Below, piece by piece: positions 29,526-36,151 of a stretch of DNA of 64,000 bases; the first letter of the stretch is position 1; every line of letters starts with the position of its first letter. Source of the stretch: Methylibium sp035762065 (lineage in GTDB: Bacteria; Pseudomonadota; Gammaproteobacteria; Burkholderiales; Burkholderiaceae_C); contig NZ_DASTPW010000045.1 of assembly GCF_035762065.1 (NCBI RefSeq), positions 1 through 64,000 on the forward strand, written 5' to 3'. A program made the position numbers and the translations under genes. The notes beneath the pieces are model-generated. The model was given only the letters and a program-made list of their open reading frames with translations. It ran no database searches and was not told the DNA's origin.

Positions 29526-31181
29526 TCAGAACGTGGTGCGCAGCGACAGCGAGATGAAGTTGCGGTCCTTCAGCGCCTGCTTGTATTGAGCGTTGCCGGC
29601 GTTGTCGTTGGTGCCGCCCTCGGGGCCGATGTAGTGCACGTAGTTGAGGTTGGCGAACCAGCTGCCGAGGTAGACGGCGCCGAGGCCGATGCTCACGTCG
29701 CCGCCCTGGTCGACCCCGAAGCCGCTGCCGAGCGCCGAGGACTTGCCCCAGGTGAAGCCGCCGCCGACGCTCGGCGAGAGATCGAGCCCGTCGAGCACCT
29801 GCCGGTAGGTCGGCGTGTAGACCATGCGCGCCGAGGTCGCCGAGCGCGAGGCGTTCGGGTTCGCCATGCGCTGGTTCTTCGTGAACTTGATGCGGCGGTT
29901 GCCCGCCACTTCGCCGACGAAGCTGGCCTCCTTCGCGATGAAGCTCGGCCCCAGGCTCGCGAGCCAGGAGAACTGGTAGTGCGCGGTCTCGCCGACGGCG
30001 TAGCCGGGGTTGTCGCGGTTGTCGAGCGCGAAGCCCGGCGTCACCTGCGACGAGCTGGCGAGCGGCATGTTCTGCCGCACCGAGGCCTCGGCCGCGAGGC
30101 TCCATTCGCCCACCGTCTTCGCGGCGCTCACGCCGTAGGCGTGGATGTCCTCGCCGTAGAGGAAGCGGTAGGTGCTGCCGGCCACCGGCGGCGGGCCGCT
30201 GAAGTTGAGGTTGCTCGGCGTGAAGGCGTGGAAGTTGATCGCGTACAGGCCGAAGTCGGTGTCGATCGCTTCGGAGCGAAGGCGCAGCTGCACGCCGCGC
30301 TGGCCGCTGTCGCGCGCGTCGAGGTCGCCGACGCGGTTGACCGTGTTCGGCCCGGCGCGCAGCGTCTCGCCGCCCGGGCCGCCCGGGTCGATGGCGTTCA
30401 GGTAGGCGCCGCTGGGCGGCAGGCGGCTCTTCTCCCATTCGTAGCCGACGTAGGCGCCGACGGCGATGTCGGGCGTGATCTGCACCTGGCCCGACAGCTT
30501 GCCGGTCGGGCGGCCGATCTCCTTGAACTGCGAGTTCGGCACCGAGGTGGCCTTAACGATGTCGATCGGCGCCATGCCGCCGGCGATGCCGTTGGCGCCG
30601 AAGAACAGGCTTTCGCCCCACAGCAGCGTGTGCTTGCCCAGGCGCAGCGTGACGGGCACGCCGACGTCGACCTTGCCGAACACGAAGGCGTCGAGCAGCT
30701 CGGCCTTGCGGCCCATCACCTCTTCGGTCTCGGCGGGAAATTCGCCGGCCGGGAAGTGGTTGACGGTCGCGGTGGTGTTGTCGTTGCGCCGGTTGTAGAC
30801 GGTGTCGTACCAGGCCGCGCCGCTCAGGCGCGCGCCGAAGCCGCGCCAGGAGACGTCGAGCTCGCTCAGCAGGTCGAAGCGGTTGGAGACGATGCCGCGG
30901 TCGAAGTTGTTGTCGCCGTCGTCCTGGTTGATGTTGTTGGTGCCGACGAAGCTGCCCGGCGCCGCGCCCGGCACCGTGCTCGCCAGCGCCGCCGAGCGCG
31001 ACTTCACCCGCGCGGCGGCGGTGTAGCGCACTGTGTTGTCGAGCCGCAGGCGCAGGTCTTCCACGCCGGTGTCGATCTCGAAGGCCTGCGCCGGGCAGGC
31101 CACCACGGCCATCGCCGCGGTCGCCAGCGCGCCGCGGCAAAGGGACGGGTGCCGGCGCGGCCGGCTGGGCTTGTTCTGCAT
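29526..31181 (-). CDS. DUF1302 outer membrane beta-barrel protein
   Basis: A 551-residue outer membrane protein: a signal peptide ending ACPAQA, then alternating amphipathic strands and a C-terminal aromatic residue (SLRTTF) typical of barrel insertion. Segments such as TLRLGKHTLLWGESLFFGANGI and VNRVGDLDARDSGQRGVQL fit the DUF1302 family. It probably lets a hydrophobic compound cross the outer membrane. It is the first gene of the operon, with GAGGAGA upstream, and is divergent from the LysR gene across a 141-base region holding two palindromes. Confidence 0.87.
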   Translation of the reverse strand: MQNKPSRPRRHPSLCRGALATAAMAVVACPAQAFEIDTGVEDLRLRLDNTVRYTAAARVKSRSAALASTVPGAAPGSFVGTNNINQDDGDNNFDRGIVSNRFDLLSELDVSWRGFGARLSGAAWYDTVYNRRNDNTTATVNHFPAGEFPAETEEVMGRKAELLDAFVFGKVDVGVPVTLRLGKHTLLWGESLFFGANGIAGGMAPIDIVKATSVPNSQFKEIGRPTGKLSGQVQITPDIAVGAYVGYEWEKSRLPPSGAYLNAIDPGGPGGETLRAGPNTVNRVGDLDARDSGQRGVQLRLRSEAIDTDFGLYAINFHAFTPSNLNFSGPPPVAGSTYRFLYGEDIHAYGVSAAKTVGEWSLAAEASVRQNMPLASSSQVTPGFALDNRDNPGYAVGETAHYQFSWLASLGPSFIAKEASFVGEVAGNRRIKFTKNQRMANPNASRSATSARMVYTPTYRQVLDGLDLSPSVGGGFTWGKSSALGSGFGVDQGGDVSIGLGAVYLGSWFANLNYVHYIGPEGGTNDNAGNAQYKQALKDRNFISLSLRTTF

Positions 31182-31265
31182 CGCTTGTCTCCTCGTTCTT
31201 GCTCTTGCTCGGGTTTGCAAGAGGTTAGGAACGCGACACCCCCAAGGAAAATGGTTTCGCTCCAT

Positions 31266-31294
31266 GCGATGTATGGACCGCCGAAATACATCGC
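31266..31294. promoter_or_regulatory. LysR-type T-N11-A operator: perfect 9-bp inverted repeat
   Basis: GCGATGTAT and its exact reverse complement ATACATCGC flank an 11-base spacer, so the inner bases read T-N11-A, the classic LysR-type regulator box. It lies 28 bases before the LysR start and about 85 bases before the DUF1302 start, between the two divergent genes. Recognition by the adjacent regulator is inference, but the arms are perfect. Confidence 0.82.
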
Positions 31295-31306
31295 GGGTTA
31301 ACCCGC
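31293..31306. promoter_or_regulatory. 14-bp perfect palindrome beside the operator
   Basis: GCGGGTTAACCCGC is a perfect palindrome that touches the right arm of the T-N11-A element and ends 16 bases before the LysR start codon. It may be a second regulator contact site or a binding site for another factor controlling lysR. Confidence 0.55.
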
Positions 31307-31322
31307 GCCAGGGCCCCCGCCG

Positions 31323-32237
31323 ATGCGTTTCAACAAGCTCGATCTCAACCTGCTCGTCGCGCTCGACGCGATGCTCAACGAGGCCAGCATCAGCCGCGCC
31401 GCCGAGCGGCTGCACATCAGCCAGTCGGCCACCAGCAATGCGCTGGCGCGCCTGCGCGACTACTTCGGCGACGAGCTGCTCGTGCAGGTGGGCCGGCGCA
31501 TGGAGCTCACGCCCCGCGCCGAAGTGCTGCGCGAGGCGGTGCGCGACGTGCTCGTGCGCGTGGACACCACCATCGCCGCGCAGCCCGAGTTCGTGCCCGC
31601 CGAGGCCGACCGCGAGTTCCGCATCCTCGTCTCCGACTACACGCTGACGATGCTGTGCCCGCACCTCGTCGCGCTGGCGGCCGCCGAAGCCAAGGGCGTG
31701 CGGCTGCGGCTTTCGCCGCAGGTGGAGAACCCGCAGCGCGTGCTCGAGCGCGGCGAGGCGGATCTCCTGGTGATCCCGCAGGCCTACTGCTCGCCCGACC
31801 ACCCGACCGAATCACTCTGGCGCGAGGATTTCGTCTGCGTGGTGTGGAACGGCAGCACGCACGCGCAGCGCACGCTGAGCTTCGAGCGCTACTGCGAAGC
31901 CGGCCACGTGGTGATGCAGCCGGGAAACATGTCGCAGCTCAGCTTCGAGACCTGGTTCCTGCAGCGCTTCGGCGTCGCGCGCCGCATCGAAGTCGCGACC
32001 CACACCTTCAGCTCGGTGCCCGCGCTCGTCGTCGGCACCGACCGCATCGCGACGATGCACAAGCGGCTCGCGCAGGTGGCGCAGGCCTCGCTGCCGATCA
32101 AGCTGATCCCCACGCCGATGCAGGTGCCCGCGATGGAGCAGGCGGTGCAGTGGCACAAGTACAGGACGCAGGATCCGGGGTTGGTTTGGTTGAGGGGGGT
32201 GATGAGGAGGGGGGTGGAGAGGATGGAGGGGGCTTAA
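31323..32237 (+). CDS. LysR-family transcriptional regulator (NodD/DntR-like)
   Basis: A 304-residue LysR regulator. The N-terminal winged helix-turn-helix (LDLNLLVALDAMLNEASISRAAERLHISQSATSNALARLRD spread over residues 6-46) is followed by a substrate-binding domain; the DLNLLVAL start resembles NodD/NagR/DntR-type regulators that respond to aromatic ligands. It is divergent from the fifteen-gene catabolic operon and adjoins a T-N11-A box, so it is the likely activator. The 3' end is strikingly G-rich. Confidence 0.9.
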   Translation: MRFNKLDLNLLVALDAMLNEASISRAAERLHISQSATSNALARLRDYFGDELLVQVGRRMELTPRAEVLREAVRDVLVRVDTTIAAQPEFVPAEADREFRILVSDYTLTMLCPHLVALAAAEAKGVRLRLSPQVENPQRVLERGEADLLVIPQAYCSPDHPTESLWREDFVCVVWNGSTHAQRTLSFERYCEAGHVVMQPGNMSQLSFETWFLQRFGVARRIEVATHTFSSVPALVVGTDRIATMHKRLAQVAQASLPIKLIPTPMQVPAMEQAVQWHKYRTQDPGLVWLRGVMRRGVERMEGA

Positions 32238-32278
32238 GCCAAGCAGGAAAAGCGACTCGGTCGACCCGCACGCGAGCG

Positions 32279-33847
32279 TCAGCGCGGCAGTCGCACGATG
32301 AACTCGGACCCCTGGCCGATCCCCGCACTGCGGACCTCGATCGAGCCTTGATGGGCGACGACCAGCTCGCGCACAACCGTCAGCCCGATGCCCAGCCCGG
32401 CCGAGCCGCTCGCCAGAGCCTCCGGCGCTCGCAGGAAAGGTTCGAACAAGGTTTGCGTGTCGGAGAAGGAGATGCCGATGCCGTTGTCCGCAACCCGAAT
32501 GCATACCTCCGCCTCGCTGCCGGTCAAGGTGACTGTGATCCGTCCCTCTGGCGGCGTGTACTTCGAGGCGTTGTCGATCAGGTTGGTGATCACCTGCACC
32601 ATGCGCAGCGGATCGACCCGGGCGAGTTGCGACGGGGCATCGGTGCTGAACTCGAGGGTTTGCCTGCGCGCTTCGGTCGCAGCCCGGCAGGTGTCAATGG
32701 CCTGCTGCAAGAGGTCGACGAAGTCGGCCGGGTGACGGGCGACGTCGAGCTGCGCCCGCTGCGTGGATGACAGCGCGAGCATGTCGTCAACCAGGCGCGC
32801 GATCTGGTGGACTTGCCGCTCGATGGTCTGCCTCAGGCGCATCAGCAGCGTCTGCGGATGCGGACCACCCTCGAGCAGGGCAGCAACGTAGCGCAGCGGC
32901 GACAGCGGGTTGCGGATCTCGTGCCCCAGCAGCGCCAGATAGGTCTGGTGGCGGGCCAAGGCGCGTTCGGCGGTCTCCTGCAACTCTGCAGCACCGAGCG
33001 CGGCCATCACCAGCTGCTCGTTGGCCCCGCGCAGCAGCTCGTTCATCCGACGCTGTTCATCGAGCGCGTGTTCCGCCGTGCTGCGCCGGCGTTGGGGCGC
33101 CATCGCTGCTTCTGCCTTGGACGCAGCGTAGAAACAGTAGCCGCCGCCCCGCGCCTTGGCGCCGTACATCGCCGCGTCGGCGCAGTCCAGAAGGGCTTCT
33201 TCATCCCGGGCGTCTTCCGGGTAGAGCGCGATCCCGACACTCGCGGTGACGGCCAGCGCCTCGCCGCGCATGGCCAGCGGCTGGGCCACAGCCGCGAGCA
33301 GCTTCTCGGAGATGAAACCGGCGTCGACGACGCTGGAAACCTCGGGCACGAGCACGACGAACTCGTCGCCGCCGAAGCGACAGACGGTGTCCGCACCCCG
33401 CACGCACTGCAGCAGCCGGGCGGCGATCTCGACCAGCAGCGCGTCGCCCGCCGAGTGACCGAGCCGGTCGTTGATCGACTTGAAGTCGTTCAGATCGATG
33501 AACAGCAGCGCCATGCGCAGCTGGTGACGCCGTGCGTGGGCCGTCGCCTGGGCGAAGCGGTCGTCGAACAGCGAGCGGTTGGGCAGACCGGTGAGCGCAT
33601 CGTGGCAGGCGCTGTGGCTGGCCGCCTCGAAAGCGACCGCGACCGTGTCCGCCTCGCCCTGCGCTTTCAGCATCGCCAGCACGAGCTGCTCATTCGCCTG
33701 CAACAGTGGGTCGGACTGAGCGCCGTGAAGCCGCACCTCGGCGTCGACGATGTCGGCGTTCAGCGCCTTGAGGGTGGACCGCGCTTCGGCGATCTCGCGC
33801 TGTAGCGCCCGGTTGTGCGCGTCGTCGGCGTCAGGGGACTCGTTCAT
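32279..33847 (-). CDS. GGDEF-histidine kinase fusion protein
   Basis: A 522-residue protein with an unusual domain order. After an N-terminal coiled coil (residues 1-80) comes a GGDEF diguanylate cyclase domain with an intact GGDEF at 159-163 and an RxxD inhibitory site (RGAD, 150-153) five residues before it. A second coiled coil leads to a HisKA domain with His309 (LGHEIRNP) and an HATPase_c domain (NLIDNASKY, DNGIGI, GLGIGLTV). There is no receiver and no membrane helix. It is the last gene after a small protein and a KaiC-like ATPase (28-base gap), indicating one operon. Confidence 0.88.
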   Translation of the reverse strand: MNESPDADDAHNRALQREIAEARSTLKALNADIVDAEVRLHGAQSDPLLQANEQLVLAMLKAQGEADTVAVAFEAASHSACHDALTGLPNRSLFDDRFAQATAHARRHQLRMALLFIDLNDFKSINDRLGHSAGDALLVEIAARLLQCVRGADTVCRFGGDEFVVLVPEVSSVVDAGFISEKLLAAVAQPLAMRGEALAVTASVGIALYPEDARDEEALLDCADAAMYGAKARGGGYCFYAASKAEAAMAPQRRRSTAEHALDEQRRMNELLRGANEQLVMAALGAAELQETAERALARHQTYLALLGHEIRNPLSPLRYVAALLEGGPHPQTLLMRLRQTIERQVHQIARLVDDMLALSSTQRAQLDVARHPADFVDLLQQAIDTCRAATEARRQTLEFSTDAPSQLARVDPLRMVQVITNLIDNASKYTPPEGRITVTLTGSEAEVCIRVADNGIGISFSDTQTLFEPFLRAPEALASGSAGLGIGLTVVRELVVAHQGSIEVRSAGIGQGSEFIVRLPR

Positions 33848-33875
33848 CGCCGGTTCCCAGAACTGCTGACGCCGA

Positions 33876-35360
33876 TCAGGGCGACGACTGCGCAAGAGGC
33901 AGCTGCCGTAGCGCCGCCGGACTCGGTCGCCCGCCGAGCAGGCCGACAAAATCGTCGAGAGGGTCGCCGACGTGCAGTCCCGCCGCGTCGATGGCGTACA
34001 GCCGCAACTGGTCGGAATGCGCGCTGCCACGCACCTTCACCACCGCGAGCAGGCGCCGCAACCGGCCGGCGATCTCGATGTAGCGCTGAACGATGATGGC
34101 GTCCGTCAGAAACGCGGTGCCGTAGGGGCTGAAGCGCAGGTCGTTGTAGCGGTCCTCCAGCTCCGAGGTCATCAGCACGGTCAGGCCCTCGGTGGTGAGT
34201 GCGGCCACCATGCGCGACAGGGACTCGCGAAAGTCCTCCCTGAACGTCGGTGCGACCGACAGCTCGAAGCCTGACAGCGAGTCGATCACCACCCGCTTCG
34301 CGCCGATGCGGCGCGACTCGCGCAACAGCAGCAGCAGCACCTCGTCGATCGAAAGGTCGAGCGCCTGGTGCTGCACCACGCCGACCGAGCCCTTGCGGAT
34401 GAGCTCGGCCAGCACCGGCACGCGTGGCCGCGCGGGGCCGCGCTCGAAGCTTGCGAGCACGCCGGTTTCGCCGTGACGGGCGCCTTCAGCAAGAAAGGCT
34501 GCGGCGAGGATGCTTTTGCCCGACCCCGACGGCCCGGCCACGAGCAGCGAATAGCCGTCCGGAAGGCCGCCACCGAGCATCTCGTCGAGGACCGGCACGC
34601 CGACCGATAGGCGGTGCAACTCGGCTGGCGCTGCGAACCCGGCAGCAGCCGCCATTGGCGGACGGGCCGGCGGGAAGACCTCCACGCCGTCGCCGCTCAT
34701 GCGGAAGGTGTGCAGCCCCGGGAGCGTGTGCTGCCCTCGCATCTTCATCACCTCGATCTTGCGCACCATCGAGTTGCGCTTGACGCTCTGACGCAGCCAG
34801 ACGATGCCGTCGGCCACGGTAGACACCGGGTTGGCCTCGTCATCGAGGTGGTACTCGCCGATCAGAAAGGTGGTGGCTTGCCAGCTCGCCATCTGCACGC
34901 CCAGTTCCTGGACGAACTGCTGCAGATGGTTGCCAGTCGCGTCGCCCGCGCGGTCACTCGAGAGGATCACCGAGCGGAAGGAGTCAACGAACACGAACGC
35001 CGGCGAATGCGTCGTCACCTCTTCAACGATGCGCGCCAGTACCTTCTGCAGATCGCCGGCCAGCGCCTCTCTTGCAAGACTGACGAAGCGGACCGACCGG
35101 TTCACCGCCTCCTCGTCGAAGAAGCTGAACTGCTGCTGGTAGCGCAGCATCTTCAGCGGCGGCTCGCCGAGCACGGTGAAGTAGATCGCCGAGCGCCCGG
35201 GGCCGACCATCGCGAACATCATCTGATGCGCGAGCGTCGTCTTCCCGCAGCCCGGCTCGCCTGCGATGAGGTTGAACGACATCTCCGGCAGTCCGCCGCC
35301 GAGAACTTCGTCGAGGCCCTTCACGCCGGTGCGCAGGCGGTTGATGGTCAGGTTCGTCAT
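33876..35360 (-). CDS. Double-domain KaiC-like ATPase
   Basis: A 494-residue protein with two RecA-like KaiC domains. Walker A motifs are GEPGCGKTT (34-42) and GPSGSGKS (276-283); Walker B-like strands are FVFVDSF and RVVIDSL. The glutamate pair that follows the second beta strand in cyanobacterial KaiC (FEE) is altered: domain 1 has TVLGEP and domain 2 has FER (305-307), so ATPase chemistry may differ. Such KaiC homologues often work with kinases outside the clock. Its start overlaps the stop of the small upstream gene by four bases, and a GGDEF-kinase gene follows. Confidence 0.86.
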   Translation of the reverse strand: MTNLTINRLRTGVKGLDEVLGGGLPEMSFNLIAGEPGCGKTTLAHQMMFAMVGPGRSAIYFTVLGEPPLKMLRYQQQFSFFDEEAVNRSVRFVSLAREALAGDLQKVLARIVEEVTTHSPAFVFVDSFRSVILSSDRAGDATGNHLQQFVQELGVQMASWQATTFLIGEYHLDDEANPVSTVADGIVWLRQSVKRNSMVRKIEVMKMRGQHTLPGLHTFRMSGDGVEVFPPARPPMAAAAGFAAPAELHRLSVGVPVLDEMLGGGLPDGYSLLVAGPSGSGKSILAAAFLAEGARHGETGVLASFERGPARPRVPVLAELIRKGSVGVVQHQALDLSIDEVLLLLLRESRRIGAKRVVIDSLSGFELSVAPTFREDFRESLSRMVAALTTEGLTVLMTSELEDRYNDLRFSPYGTAFLTDAIIVQRYIEIAGRLRRLLAVVKVRGSAHSDQLRLYAIDAAGLHVGDPLDDFVGLLGGRPSPAALRQLPLAQSSP

Positions 35361-35803
35361 GGAATGGGGTCCTCGTCGGGCGCATCGTCCAAAAGATCGT
35401 TCCAGGCCTGGCGCAACAGGCGTTCGGTCAGCGAGGGCCCCACCATGCGGGACAGGAGCTCGTCGAAGGTCAGCAAAAGCTCGGCGCCGAGCTGCGCGGC
35501 GGCCGTGGTGGCGTCTTCGGCCTGCAGCACCGCGCGCAGCGGCTCGATCTCGAGACGGCGCTGCACCGGGCCGAGAGCGTGGCGCAGCGCGGGATGGCTG
35601 AGCGCACACACGTGAAGGCTGCGGCGGTACATCGCGGCCACGCCTGCCGCGCCGATGATCGGCGCAAGCGCATGGTCGATTCGAGTCCAGGTCTGCACGA
35701 CGGCATCGGCCACTACATCGACGCCTGCGGAGCTGTCGCGGAGCAGCGCGGCGGCGAGCCGCTGTGTGCGTTCATCGTCCATCGAAGCCAGTACCTGCAC
35801 CAT
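35357..35803 (-). CDS. Small protein co-transcribed with the KaiC-like gene, unknown function
   Basis: A mostly helical protein of 148 residues (or 141 if started at the second methionine, MDDERTQRLAAALL). I do not recognise a family. Features are an N-terminal helix, a region MYRRSLHVCALSHPALRH that could bind a partner or cofactor through Cys and His, and an acidic C-terminus (DDAPDEDP). It overlaps the KaiC-like gene by four bases, so stoichiometric co-expression is likely. A regulator or sensor subunit for the KaiC/GGDEF-kinase pair is a reasonable but untested guess. Confidence 0.72.
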   Translation of the reverse strand: MVQVLASMDDERTQRLAAALLRDSSAGVDVVADAVVQTWTRIDHALAPIIGAAGVAAMYRRSLHVCALSHPALRHALGPVQRRLEIEPLRAVLQAEDATTAAAQLGAELLLTFDELLSRMVGPSLTERLLRQAWNDLLDDAPDEDPIP

Positions 35804-36151
35804 TCATCGGTGAACCATGGGGCGCCCTTCTCCCGAAGGTTGCCCAGGCTCGTCTCAGGTCTGTCGCCGCGTCGCGTAACTCGCAATCCTGCGGCGGTCC
35901 ACAGACGGCACCTCCAAGGTGCCCGTCCGCGCTTGCATTGTCCGCCTGTTCTTCAACGAATCATCTTTAAATCTCCCTGCGTAGAGCATGAAGTGACCTA
36001 CGGTCCCGGGGTCCGGCTGGAGGTGCTTGGGGCGAACGTCCGAGGTCGCCGCTCACGGGGTCTGAAGCGGGCTGATGAAGGCAACGCTGACCGGCGGCCC
36101 CTTCAGCGTGCATTCCAGGCGACGGGTTGCGCTTCGCCGCGCGGCGCCCCA
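35804..36151. other. 348-base intergenic region with one hairpin
   Basis: No convincing gene is seen between the small KaiC-partner gene and the hybrid kinase. It has a lower-GC stretch (about 35945-36000) that may hold the operon promoter, and a short hairpin GGCACCT-CCA-AGGTGCC at 35907-35923. Short frames here lack ribosome sites or family features. Confidence 0.5.
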
